DNA of 64,000 nt from Pseudomonas fluorescens (GCF_902497745.1 NZ_CABVHJ010000011.1:62001-126000); one strand, 5' to 3'; positions 27,318 to 35,363 are shown, numbered from the stretch's first letter. Numbers and translations: made by a program. Notes: a model not told the origin generated them from the letters alone.

Positions 27318-27467
27318 CCCTCACCCCAGCCCTCTCCCGAAGGGAGAGGGGGCCGATCTATGTTGCTGTCAAAACTTGAGCTCGGCTCGATATATCAGGT
27401 CGGCGTACCTTGAAAGAACACCTCGGTCAGTTCCCTCTCCCTCTGGGAGAGGGCTAGGGTGAGGGCC
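27318..27467. repeat. Paired CCCTCACCC-type repeat unit between cobN and chlI
   Basis: CCCTCACCCCAGCCCTCTCCC at the left end and its inverted partner (CCCTCTCCCTCTGGGAGAGG GCTAGGGTGAGGG) at the right. The spacer contains CTTGAGCTCGGCTCGATAT and GTCGGCGTACC, as in the copies at 21432-21580. It fills the gap in the cob operon. Confidence 0.8.
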
Positions 27468-27526
27468 ATCCCAACTGACACACCACAATGCCAAGAACAC
27501 CAATGACCACGACAGAGAAAACCCAA

Positions 27527-28528
27527 ATGACCGACACCCCGCATTTCCCGCTCTCCGCCGTGGTCGGCGCCGATGACTTGAAACTCGCCCTGTGCCTCAC
27601 CGCCATCGACCCGAAAATCGGCGGCGTGTTGATCGAAGGCCCGCGTGGCATGGCCAAATCCACCCTGGCCCGTGGCCTGGCCGATCTGCTCGCCAGTGGT
27701 CAATTTGTCACCTTGCCGCTGGGCGCTACCGAAGAACGTCTGGTCGGCACCCTCGACCTCGACGCTGCCCTCAGCGAGGGGCGGGCGCAGTTTTCGCCGG
27801 GCGTACTGGCCAAGGCTGACGGCGGTGTGCTCTACGTCGATGAAGTCAATCTGCTGCCTGATCACCTTGTCGACCTGCTGCTCGATGTCGCCGCCAGCGG
27901 CACCAACCTGATCGAGCGCGACGGTATTTCCCATCGGCATTCGGCGAAGTTCGTACTGATCGGCACCATGAATCCGGAAGAGGGCGAGTTGCGCCCTCAG
28001 TTGCTCGACCGCTTCGGCTTGAACGTCGCCCTCAGTGGCCACACGGCACCGACCGAACGCGGACAGATCATTCGTCGGCGACTGGATTTCGACAGCGATC
28101 CGCAAGCGTTCTGTGCGCAGTGGGAAGCTGAGCAACAAGCCCTGCGTACTCGCTGCGAAACCGCTCGCGTTGCCTTGGTCAACATAGCGCTGGACGACGT
28201 GTCGCTGGCACAGATTACCGAGCGTTGTTTTGCCGCCGGGGTCGATGGTCTGCGTGCCGATCTGGTCTGGTTACGCGCCGCTCGTGCCCACGCTGCATGG
28301 CGCGGGGCTGCGGTGATTGGCGAAGAAGATATCGACGCCGTGGCCGAGTTTGCCCTGCGCCATCGTCGTCGTGAGCAACCGGCATCGAGCCCTCAACAGT
28401 CAGCACAATCGCCCGCAGAGGCTCAGGCTTCGCCGAGTGAAGGGCAGGGCCAGTGGGGCGACATGCCGGCGCCCGCGCTCGCCACGGGCGCGCGCCGCGA
28501 AGTGCCGAGCTGGCCAAAAAAGCTTTAG
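27527..28528 (+). CDS. Cobalt chelatase AAA+ subunit, ChlI-like; zero-frame product of chlI/chlD
   Basis: AAA+ ATPase of 333 residues related to magnesium chelatase ChlI/BchI. Walker A is GPRGMAKST (about 38-46), Walker B VLYVDEVNLL (about 101-110), followed by TMNPEEGELRPQLLDRFGL, the sensor region. Acts with CobN as one of the small chelatase subunits in place of CobS. The last codons read CCA AAA AAG CTT TAG, and A AAA AAG is a strong -1 slippery site followed by a perfect hairpin. A share of ribosomes should therefore shift into the next frame and make a 555-residue ATPase plus VWA protein. I chose the ATG at 27527; ATGs at 27488 and 27503 are possible but precede a non-conserved extension. 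Confidence 0.88.
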   Translation: MTDTPHFPLSAVVGADDLKLALCLTAIDPKIGGVLIEGPRGMAKSTLARGLADLLASGQFVTLPLGATEERLVGTLDLDAALSEGRAQFSPGVLAKADGGVLYVDEVNLLPDHLVDLLLDVAASGTNLIERDGISHRHSAKFVLIGTMNPEEGELRPQLLDRFGLNVALSGHTAPTERGQIIRRRLDFDSDPQAFCAQWEAEQQALRTRCETARVALVNIALDDVSLAQITERCFAAGVDGLRADLVWLRAARAHAAWRGAAVIGEEDIDAVAEFALRHRRREQPASSPQQSAQSPAEAQASPSEGQGQWGDMPAPALATGARREVPSWPKKL

Positions 28529-29193
28529 GCATTCGCCCCCGGTCCGACGCGGGGGCGAATGCCAGACCCCGCGCCGGATGGCTGGACAACGGACGCCAAG
28601 GCAAGCGTCATGTCGCTCGCAGCGGTATGGTGAACTGGCCGGGCACGTTGCTCAACGGGCGTCCTCAGGGGCGTGAAGATCTGCTGTTTCAACTGCGCAC
28701 ACGCTCGCCGCATGAACTGTGGCTGGTGGTCGTCGATGCGTCGGCCTCGACACGGCGCCATCAGGCTTTGAGCGATGCCAAAGGCCTGCTCGCGCAACTG
28801 TTCGATGACGCTTATGGCCAACGTGCGCGCCTGGCGTTGTTGACGGCCAGTGGCTCGGCGCCGAAATGGCAGGTGCAAGGGTTGAAGGCGTCCAGCGGTT
28901 TGCATGCCTGGCTGGAGGCGTTGGGCGCTGGCGGTGGCACACCGTTGCTGGTGGCGCTGGTGCAGGCCGAGCAATGGTTGGCGGTGCGGCGCAAGCGTTT
29001 TCCTGCCGAGCAGCAGCGGTTGCTGGTGGTGACCGATGGGCGTTTGAAACAGTGGTCAGGATTGCCGGCACTGGCGTGTCCGGGCTTGTTGATCGACATC
29101 GAGCGTGGGCCGATCCGGTTGGGGCGGGCGCGGGATCTGGCTTCAGCGTTGGGATCCGAATATCGACACATTGATGAGCTGATTTCTCTCTAA
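28453..29193 (+). CDS. VWA-domain half of the chelatase (ChlD-like), probably reached by -1 frameshift
   Basis: C-terminal chelatase part with the ChlD pattern: GRQGKRHVARSGMVNWPGTLL, then a von Willebrand A domain with the MIDAS start VVVDASAST, a GGGTPL segment and LLVVTDGRL. The frame is -1 relative to chlI and open from 28453 (GTG), overlapping chlI by 76 bases. There is no ribosome site at that GTG, and the ATG at 28627 falls inside conserved sequence, so independent initiation looks poor. Translation more likely enters at 28522 after slippage on A AAA AAG, giving WPKKALGIRPRS... as one chain from 27527 to 29193. Two chelatase subunits from one chlD gene by programmed frameshifting have been reported for B12-making bacteria. 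Confidence 0.82.
   Translation: MGRHAGARARHGRAPRSAELAKKALGIRPRSDAGANARPRAGWLDNGRQGKRHVARSGMVNWPGTLLNGRPQGREDLLFQLRTRSPHELWLVVVDASASTRRHQALSDAKGLLAQLFDDAYGQRARLALLTASGSAPKWQVQGLKASSGLHAWLEALGAGGGTPLLVALVQAEQWLAVRRKRFPAEQQRLLVVTDGRLKQWSGLPALACPGLLIDIERGPIRLGRARDLASALGSEYRHIDELISL
28516..28563 (+). promoter_or_regulatory. Programmed -1 ribosomal frameshift signal
   Basis: Slippery heptamer A AAA AAG at 28516-28522, in the zero frame of chlI as CCA AAA AAG. A five-base spacer (28523-28527) is followed by a perfect 14-bp stem GGCATTCGCCCCCG / CGGGGGCGAATGCC (28528-28541 with 28550-28563) closing an eight-base loop. The zero-frame stop TAG at 28526-28528 abuts the stem. Heptamer, spacing and stem all match the dnaX type of signal. 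Confidence 0.88.
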
Positions 29194-29216
29194 CCTTTTC
29201 GGCGATTGTTCTACCG

Positions 29217-29285
29217 TCTTCGCGAGCAGGCTCGCTCCCACCTTGGAATGCGTTCAACTGTGGGAGCGAGCCTGCTCGCGAAGGC
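29217..29285. repeat. REP doublet, GTGGGAGCGAGCC type
   Basis: Convergent pair CTTCGCGAGCAGGCTCGCTC and GTGGGAGCGAGCCTGCTCGC directly after the chelatase operon. Confidence 0.87.
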
Positions 29286-29367
29286 ATCGACTCGGTACCC
29301 GGTCAGGAACATCAAAACCCGCATCCCTGCTCTATGCTGCACCCAGCCCAATCACAAGGAGTGAGCG

Positions 29368-31014
29368 ATGCGCGTACTGGTCAAAAACCCCGCAGAGGAT
29401 TTCCGCGTCAAAGCCTACGCTGGCACCAACGGCGTGCTGCTGGCCATGGATCTGGCCGAGCCTCGGCGCAAGGGACTGTTGGGTTTTGCCATCGAAAAGC
29501 AGCAGGGCAGCAAACCCTGGTTGTTCCTGTTCAACAGCCTGACGTTTCCCGCAAAGGCTCACACGTTCCCCCAATTCCACGCCACACCGAGCGATACCGC
29601 CCCGCTGCAGAAATTTCGCTGGGCTGATTACGCGGTCAATCCGGGCATGACCCTTCACTATCGTGTGCACCTGGCCTACGGCTCTGCCGATGCCGTGCAG
29701 TTGGGCGAATCGCTGGAGCTGACGATCACCTCCGATGACGGTCATCCGCACAATCAAAGTGTGATTTTCAATCGCGCCGTCGCTGCCAGTCAGGCATTCC
29801 AGCGCAAGTTTCCCGATCTCGACGCGCAGATCAGCGCCAATAAAAACATGCCCATCGAAGCCTGGCCCGATGCGGCCCGTCAGTGGCTGGAAAACGGCTT
29901 GCTCGGGCGCTTGCTGGGTTTTATCGAGCGTGCCGTCGATGAGCAATGGGCGCTGGACATTGCCATCTATGAATATCAATTGCAGGCGATCATCGATGCG
30001 GTGAACGCGGCATTCGCGCGGGGCGTAAAGGTGCGGGTGCTGTATCACGCGCGGCTGGATGACGAAGACACCACGATCAACCAAGCGAGTCTGGCGGCGC
30101 TGCCGCTCGCGAGCAAACGCGGGCGGGTGACCCATAACATCTTTCACAACAAGTTCATCGTTCTGAGTCGCGTCGATGGCGGCGGCGAGCATCAGCCTGC
30201 AGCGGTGCTGTGTGGCAGTACCAACTTCACCGCCAACGGGATCTATCGTCAGGCCAATGTGGTGCATGTCCTGGACGAGGAATCGGTTGCTGCCAGTTAT
30301 CTGCAAACGTTCGAGCAGATCTGGGTACAGCCGGATGATGTCGGTGTAACCCGCGACTGGGTCACCGAACACAACCCGATGAATGCGCAACAGCCGTTAT
30401 TCGTCGGTTTTTCACCGCGTACCGGCGGGGCTGACCTGAAAGCGTTCGTTGAGATCATCAGCGCGGCAAAAAAGGACGTGCTGTTCGTCACCGCGTTCTC
30501 GCTGCCGGACGCGATTCTTAACGCGTTACTCGGCCAGCCGCACGATGACATTCTGCGTTATGGCCTGCAGAACACCGCCAGTCGCATCAGCGGATTCCAC
30601 GCCGACCGCAGCGCCGAATTCGCCGCCACCGCGCTGCTCAATACCGGGCTGGAAGGCTGGCTGCGCGAGAACATGAAAGGCCAGAAAGGCAATCTGCTGG
30701 TGCACACCAAAGCGGTGGTTACTGACTTCACCACAGACACTCCGACCATCATCAGCGGCAGCCACAATCTCAGCGCTTCGGCCAGCAATGGCAATGATGA
30801 AAACTACCTGATCATTCGCGGCGATACCGATCTGGCCGACCGCTATGGTCTGGAATTGCTGCGGTTCTACGAGCATTACCGCTTTCGTTATTTCGCGAAG
30901 AAACTGGCGTTGAAACAGGTGAGTCCATTGGCGGCGGATGACAGTTGGACTAACGATTACTACGTCGAAGGGGATTTACGGCAGTTGTCGCGTTTGCGTT
31001 TTGCCGGCCGTTGA
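29368..31014 (+). CDS. Phospholipase D-like domain protein
   Basis: Protein of 548 residues with two PLD-type (HKD) motifs. The N-terminal 180 residues are a beta-rich region of unknown family. The first motif, HNKFIVLS ... GSTNFTANG (about residue 260), keeps H and K but has Ser where the aspartate of HxKx4D is expected. The second, HTKAVVTDF ... SGSHNLSASAS (about 446), is complete. No signal peptide is evident. Phospholipase, nuclease or transphosphatidylase activity are all possible. It stands alone between REP elements; GGAG lies ahead of the ATG. No T6SS or antitoxin gene adjoins it. Confidence 0.82.
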   Translation: MRVLVKNPAEDFRVKAYAGTNGVLLAMDLAEPRRKGLLGFAIEKQQGSKPWLFLFNSLTFPAKAHTFPQFHATPSDTAPLQKFRWADYAVNPGMTLHYRVHLAYGSADAVQLGESLELTITSDDGHPHNQSVIFNRAVAASQAFQRKFPDLDAQISANKNMPIEAWPDAARQWLENGLLGRLLGFIERAVDEQWALDIAIYEYQLQAIIDAVNAAFARGVKVRVLYHARLDDEDTTINQASLAALPLASKRGRVTHNIFHNKFIVLSRVDGGGEHQPAAVLCGSTNFTANGIYRQANVVHVLDEESVAASYLQTFEQIWVQPDDVGVTRDWVTEHNPMNAQQPLFVGFSPRTGGADLKAFVEIISAAKKDVLFVTAFSLPDAILNALLGQPHDDILRYGLQNTASRISGFHADRSAEFAATALLNTGLEGWLRENMKGQKGNLLVHTKAVVTDFTTDTPTIISGSHNLSASASNGNDENYLIIRGDTDLADRYGLELLRFYEHYRFRYFAKKLALKQVSPLAADDSWTNDYYVEGDLRQLSRLRFAGR

Positions 31015-31021
31015 CACCGTA

Positions 31022-31108
31022 CTGTAGGAGCTGCCGCAGGCTGCGATCTTTTGATTTTAATTGTAAAAAACAAGATCAAAAGATCGCAGCCTTCGGCAGC
31101 TCCTACAG
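31022..31108. repeat. REP doublet, CTGTAGGAGCTG type
   Basis: CTGTAGGAGCTGCCGCAGGC and inverted partner around a GATCTTTTGAT / GATCAAAAGATC inner stem, eight bases after the PLD gene. The remaining 280 bases up to 31391 show no further structure or gene that I can support. Confidence 0.85.
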
Positions 31109-31391
31109 AGGTATTCGGTGCTGATTACAGATTTTGAAATGATTTGCCGCTGTAGGAAATGTTCCCAAAGCCTGTACGCTCCAAGGCCATTTTTCATTCA
31201 GGATCTACATGAACACCCTCTCGGAGCCTCCCAGTTTCAGCTTCCCTTCGCGCCATGGCGCGGTCTTGACGCACTCGCAACATCCAGTTTTCCGACACCC
31301 GACTATCGTTGCTAACGCGGCCCCAGAGCCTTTGCGTTGCGCTTTGCCGTGTCCGGCAGCCTGAATCAATCGAGAGAGATAGAGACGTTTT

Positions 31392-32951
31392 ATGGAATGG
31401 TTAGCGGATCCCACGGCCTGGTTAGGCTTGTTGACTTTGATCGTGCTGGAACTGGTGCTGGGTATCGACAACCTGGTGTTCATCGCAATCCTCGCGGATA
31501 AATTGCCACCGCATCAGCGCGACCGTGCGCGGATTATCGGCCTGTCGCTGGCGCTGATCATGCGCTTGGGCCTGTTGGCAAGTATTTCCTGGCTGGTGAC
31601 CCTCACGCAGCCGTTGTTCGAGGTGTTCGACAAGAGCTTCTCCGGCCGTGACCTGATCATGCTGTTCGGTGGTGTGTTCCTGTTGTTCAAAGCCACCATG
31701 GAGTTGCACGAACGCCTTGAAGGTCACGTCGGCGAACGCACGACCAACAGCGCTTATGCCTTGTTCTGGCCGATCGTCGCGCAGATCGTGGTACTCGACG
31801 CGGTGTTCTCGCTGGATGCGGTGATTACCGCCGTGGGCATGGTCGATGAACTGGCGGTGATGATGATCGCGGTGATCATCTCGATTGGCTTGATGATCGT
31901 TGCCAGCAAGCCGCTGACGCGTTTCGTCAATGCACACCCGACGGTGATCATGCTGTGTCTGGGCTTCCTGATGATGATCGGTTTTGCCCTGACGGCCGAA
32001 GGTCTGGGCTTCCACATTCCGAAAGGTTATCTGTACGCCGCCATCGGTTTCTCGATTCTGATCGAGGTGTTCAACCAGATCGCCCGGGCACGCCGCAAAC
32101 GTTCGATGCAAGGCCTGCGACCGATACGCGAACGCACGGCTCACGCGGTCATGCGCTTGCTGGGCGGGCGCAAACTGGCGGCGGAAGAAGTCGGCGAGGA
32201 AATCTCCGACCTGCTCGACGACGGTGACGCGCCGAGTGCCGAACTGTTCGACCGTCGCGAGCGGGTGATGATCAGCGGTGTGCTGCAACTCGCCGAGCGG
32301 CCGATTCGCGGGCTGATGACCGTGCGCGCCGATGTCGACACGGTTGATCTGGCCGATGACCGCGAGGCGATTCGTACCCGCTTGATGCACTCGTCCTATT
32401 CGCGTCTGCCATTGATTCGCAACGGTGCGGTGGATGAGCCGTTGGGCTTCGTGCACAAGAAGGAACTGCTCAAAGAGTACCTGGCCGGCACCGAGCCGAA
32501 TCTGGAACATCTGGCGCGCAAGACCATCAACTTGCTCGACAGTTATTCGATCCTCAACGCACTGGAGCAGATGCGCGCTGCGTCGACGCACATTGCTTTT
32601 GTGGTCAACGAATTTGGTGATTTTGTCGGCGTGTTGACCATGACCGACATCCTCGAATCGATTGCCGGTGAGTTGCCGGATGCCAGCGAAATCGAAGGCC
32701 CGGATGTCGTCGAGGAGCAGGGCGGGTTTATGGTCAGCGGTGCGCTGAACCTGGCGCGGGTGCGCCAACGCACCGGGTTTGGCGCCAGGCCGACCGAGGA
32801 CTATCAGACCATGGCCGGGTTGGTGATGAGCCTTCTGGATCGTCTCCCGGTCATAGGTGATCGTCTGGAACTTGAAGGCTGGCACATGACGGTCAAAGCC
32901 GTGGAAGAGCGGCGGGTGACGCGGGTGCTTTTGGAGCGCGCGCCAGCGTAA
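31392..32951 (+). CDS. TerC-family membrane protein with CBS pair and CorC domain
   Basis: Inner-membrane protein of 519 residues. Residues 1-240 are a TerC-type bundle of about seven spans with the conserved acidic LELVLGIDNLVFIAI (about 17-31) and VVLDAVFSLDAVITAVG (about 132-148), thought to move metal ions such as manganese. A CBS pair follows (about 300-420, beginning MISGVLQLAERPIRGLMTVRA), then a CorC/HlyC C-terminal domain (about 435-515). The E. coli relatives are YegH and YoaE. No metal riboswitch is recognisable in the leader. The substrate is inferred from the TerC family only. Confidence 0.9.
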   Translation: MEWLADPTAWLGLLTLIVLELVLGIDNLVFIAILADKLPPHQRDRARIIGLSLALIMRLGLLASISWLVTLTQPLFEVFDKSFSGRDLIMLFGGVFLLFKATMELHERLEGHVGERTTNSAYALFWPIVAQIVVLDAVFSLDAVITAVGMVDELAVMMIAVIISIGLMIVASKPLTRFVNAHPTVIMLCLGFLMMIGFALTAEGLGFHIPKGYLYAAIGFSILIEVFNQIARARRKRSMQGLRPIRERTAHAVMRLLGGRKLAAEEVGEEISDLLDDGDAPSAELFDRRERVMISGVLQLAERPIRGLMTVRADVDTVDLADDREAIRTRLMHSSYSRLPLIRNGAVDEPLGFVHKKELLKEYLAGTEPNLEHLARKTINLLDSYSILNALEQMRAASTHIAFVVNEFGDFVGVLTMTDILESIAGELPDASEIEGPDVVEEQGGFMVSGALNLARVRQRTGFGARPTEDYQTMAGLVMSLLDRLPVIGDRLELEGWHMTVKAVEERRVTRVLLERAPA

Positions 32952-32984
32952 TCCTGGAGTTCTCTACTAACTGCGCTGGCCTCT

Positions 32985-33006
32985 TCGCGAGCCTGCTCGC
33001 GAATGC
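32985..33006. repeat. Single degenerate REP unit
   Basis: TTCGCGAGCCTGCTCGCGAA, one half of a GTGGGAGCGAGCC-type REP, without the outer GAGC/CTCC part. The next 150 bases up to the thioredoxin stop contain nothing I can identify. Confidence 0.6.
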
Positions 33007-33153
33007 TTTGGTTCAAGCACCGCAGTATTCACTGATGAAAAGTGTAGCGATCCTTCCTGTTCCCACCCAAGTGCGAGAAATATCAGATTCTTCATGTCCA
33101 ACTCTCCCTGAGATTTTTGGGTAATGCTGCTGCGAAACCTTCAGCCAGCCCGT

Positions 33154-33585
33154 TCAGCAGTGACTCCTCAGGCACGTACGCGAAACTGTGCGCAAAGTGC
33201 GAAGTGTCTGACGCAGCCAAAGCAGATCATGTGTTCGTTTGCGGGGCGCAGCAGGCGCTTTGGTCTTGCCGATATGCTCGGCGAAATCCCGTGCGAGGGT
33301 TTCTTCGGTGCCGATGCCTTTGAGTTTTTTCACCAGTCTGCCGTTCTTGTAAAACAGCACGGTGGGCGTGCCGGTGACCAGCGGGTGGCGCGGGGACTCG
33401 CTGGTATTGAGCATGTAGATATTGGCGCGCTGCCGGTATGGCTCGGCCGTCTGGCGAAAGATCGGCCCGGCCCATTCGCAGGCGGGGCAATGTTCGTTGG
33501 CGAAATACAGGATTACCGGGCGCCAGGTTTTCAGCGCTTTGCGGTAAGTGGAGGGTAACTTGGAGCAGTCGGCAATCGCGTCCAT
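33154..33585 (-). CDS. Thioredoxin family protein
   Basis: Cytoplasmic thioredoxin-fold protein of 143 residues. The redox motif is CPAC in VILYFANEHCPACEWAGPIF (about residues 24-43), the cis-proline segment is GTPTVLFYKNGRLV (about 72-85). A C-terminal tail of about 35 residues, basic and rich in Arg and Thr, extends past the fold. The ATG at 33585 follows AAGAAGG. CPAC instead of CGPC suggests a redox potential different from housekeeping thioredoxin. Partner unknown. Confidence 0.85.
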   Translation of the reverse strand: MDAIADCSKLPSTYRKALKTWRPVILYFANEHCPACEWAGPIFRQTAEPYRQRANIYMLNTSESPRHPLVTGTPTVLFYKNGRLVKKLKGIGTEETLARDFAEHIGKTKAPAAPRKRTHDLLWLRQTLRTLRTVSRTCLRSHC

Positions 33586-33664
33586 GGAAAACCTTCTTGT
33601 GTTCATATCTGGAAAAGAAAGCGGTTCACTGATGGACAGCAAGCCGCTTTCAGGTATCAAGGCT

Positions 33665-34069
33665 TCACACGGATTCGCGCAATAGCTCCAAGTCGTCGAA
33701 GTAGGCACCTTTCCCGCCGATCACCCCATCGTCCGCCTGCAACTTGACGATAAGTTTGAGAGTGCCTGCTTGTACCGTGAAGTTTTTCTCAGCAACGAAC
33801 CAATCTTCCCCACCGCCGGCGTGAAGAAGATCAAACTTCTCCCCACTGGGAACCGTCTCCACCGAAACTTTACTACCGAAACCATCCTCGGTTTTCAACT
33901 TCGCGCTCAGCTTGAACATCCCCCCATTACCGATGATGACGTCCTGAGTGATGTAATCCTCCAAGCCGATCAGGCAGTAGCCCGACTCATAAAACACATT
34001 GTCGGGATTGGACGCTGTCCATTCATTGCCTTCTTGGGAAAAGTCGCCGTTCTTGATCAAGTTAGCCAT
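33665..34069 (-). CDS. Small carbohydrate-binding-module-like protein behind a lux-box-like palindrome
   Basis: Protein of 134 residues, beginning MANLIKNGDFSQEGNEWTAS and ending GKGAYFDDLELLRESV. The NGDFS...W start and the xxFDDLxL end are hallmarks of galactose-binding-like or CBM4/9-type jelly rolls. Apart from that no catalytic residues are evident and there is no signal peptide. GAAAGGAAC precedes the ATG. About 90 bases upstream lies a perfect 16-bp palindrome resembling a LuxR-type operator. Function unknown; a secreted or cell-surface lectin-like role would need a non-Sec export route. Confidence 0.75.
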   Translation of the reverse strand: MANLIKNGDFSQEGNEWTASNPDNVFYESGYCLIGLEDYITQDVIIGNGGMFKLSAKLKTEDGFGSKVSVETVPSGEKFDLLHAGGGEDWFVAEKNFTVQAGTLKLIVKLQADDGVIGGKGAYFDDLELLRESV

Positions 34070-34159
34070 TTCAAAGTTCCTTTCTGATATCAGGGTCAGT
34101 TGACGCTGCGCCAAATGGGCGCACTGAGCGATTAGGCGACTTGTATCGCGAGTCGGCAA

Positions 34160-34175
34160 CTGTCAGATCTGACAG
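34160..34175 (-). promoter_or_regulatory. Lux-box-like palindrome
   Basis: CTGTCAGATCTGACAG is a perfect 16-bp inverted repeat that fits the CT-N12-AG pattern of LasR/RhlR-type boxes. On the minus strand it is immediately followed by TTGCCG, a possible -35, toward the gene at 33665-34069. The remainder of the 394-base gap up to 34463 holds only the promoter elements listed for the ABC operon. Confidence 0.55.
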
Positions 34176-34381
34176 GTGGAGCGTTAAATCCGATGAGCGG
34201 TCGCTGTGATGCCGGAGGGCAAACATCGAGCGGCGCACCCCGATGTGGCATTCCTTCCCAGAAAGGTAGCGTTCCGTAGCGCGGCCGAAAAAGCCAAGCG
34301 CGGAAGGAGGCTGCGTTCGTCTCTCTTAACCCAATGAATTCAATGAATTTTCAAAGCTTGCACGATTTACATCCAATCCTG

Positions 34382-34397
34382 TGGCACACTTTCTGCT
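34382..34397 (+). promoter_or_regulatory. Candidate sigma-54 promoter of the ABC/KDG operon
   Basis: TGGCACACTTTCTGCT has the GG-N10-GC spacing and TGGCAC -24 element of sigma-54 promoters, 67 bases before the ATG at 34464. No enhancer-binding regulator gene is adjacent, so this is only a sequence match. Confidence 0.45.
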
Positions 34398-34422
34398 GTC
34401 TATTCCGTAGTAACAAACCGTG

Positions 34423-34438
34423 TTCCGGTATAGCGGAA
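34423..34438 (+). promoter_or_regulatory. Candidate IclR-type operator
   Basis: Inverted repeat TTCCG-N6-CGGAA between the possible promoter and the ribosome site, with another half-site ATTCCG 20 bases upstream. The IclR regulator at 38133-38897 is the obvious candidate to bind it. Confidence 0.4.
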
Positions 34439-34463
34439 TAAACACAATTCTGGAGTGCTTGCC

Positions 34464-35312
34464 ATGCATCGCCGTCCTTCGTTGTTCAAAGCGTGTGTTC
34501 TTGTTCTTGCGGCTTCGTCCGCTGTCATGGGTATGGCCCAGGCAGCCGACAGCAAGCTCGACAGTGTTCTGGCCCGTGGCAAGTTGATCGTGGGCACCGG
34601 CAGCACCAATGCGCCGTGGCACTTTCAGGGCGCGGACGGCAAGTTGCAGGGCTTCGATATCGACATCGCGCGGATCGTCGCCAAAGGTCTGTTCAACGAC
34701 CCGAGCAAAGTCGAGTTCGTGGTGCAGTCGTCCGATGCGCGGATTCCCAATCTGCTCACCGACAAGGTCGACATGAGTTGCCAGTTCATCACCGTCACCG
34801 CCAGCCGTGCGCAGCAAGTGGCGTTCACCCTGCCGTACTACCGCGAAGGGGTCGGCCTGTTGCTGCCGAACAACAGCAAGTACAAGGAAATCGAAGACCT
34901 GCAAGCCGCCGGCGACAGCGTCACCGTGGCCGTGCTGCAAAACGTCTACGCCGAAGAGTTGGTGCATCAGGCATTGCCCAAAGCCAAAGTCGATCAGTAC
35001 GACAGCGTCGACCTGATGTATCAAGCGGTGAACTCCGGCCGCGCCGATGCCGCCGCCACTGACCAGTCCTCGGTCAAATACCTGATGGTGCAGAACCCTG
35101 GCCGCTACCGCAGCCCAAGCTATGCGTGGAGCCCGCAAACCTACGCGTGTGCGGTTAAACGCGGCGATCAGGACTGGCTGAACTTCGTCAACACCGCACT
35201 GCATGAAGCCATGACCGGCGTTGAATTCCCGACTTACGCGGCGTCGTTCAAACAGTGGTTCGGTGTTGATCTGCCGTCGCCCGCCATCGGTTTCCCAGTC
35301 GAATTCAAATGA
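34464..35312 (+). CDS. Polar amino acid-type ABC transporter substrate-binding protein
   Basis: Periplasmic solute-binding protein of 282 residues, family 3 (type II fold). It has a signal peptide (about 1-28, ending MAQAADS), the start of the mature fold LDSVLARGKLIVGTGSTNAPWHF, and DMSCQFITVTASRAQQVAFTLPY, the family's hinge region. The ATG at 34464 gives a proper signal peptide and follows TGGAG. First gene of an operon with two permeases, an ATPase, RidA, a PLP enzyme and a sugar kinase. The downstream genes suggest an amino-sugar acid such as D-glucosaminate or glucosamine rather than a standard amino acid; that is inference. Confidence 0.9.
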   Translation: MHRRPSLFKACVLVLAASSAVMGMAQAADSKLDSVLARGKLIVGTGSTNAPWHFQGADGKLQGFDIDIARIVAKGLFNDPSKVEFVVQSSDARIPNLLTDKVDMSCQFITVTASRAQQVAFTLPYYREGVGLLLPNNSKYKEIEDLQAAGDSVTVAVLQNVYAEELVHQALPKAKVDQYDSVDLMYQAVNSGRADAAATDQSSVKYLMVQNPGRYRSPSYAWSPQTYACAVKRGDQDWLNFVNTALHEAMTGVEFPTYAASFKQWFGVDLPSPAIGFPVEFK

Positions 35313-35363
35313 TCCCGTGAGAGTGGGGCGATTAAAGTCGCCCCGCTCAAGGTACTGCTGACC

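Noticed and set aside
28627..29193. ATG at 28627 as the true start of an independent VWA gene
   Set aside because: It lies inside the conserved GKRH...MVNWPGT block and has no ribosome site. A frameshift explains the arrangement better.
31118..31315. A 65-codon open frame upstream of the TerC/CorC gene
   Set aside because: No ribosome site, no conserved pattern and irregular composition; more likely leader sequence.
31109..31391. A manganese (yybP-ykoY) riboswitch ahead of the TerC-family gene
   Set aside because: I looked for the conserved loops and did not find them; only scattered short matches.
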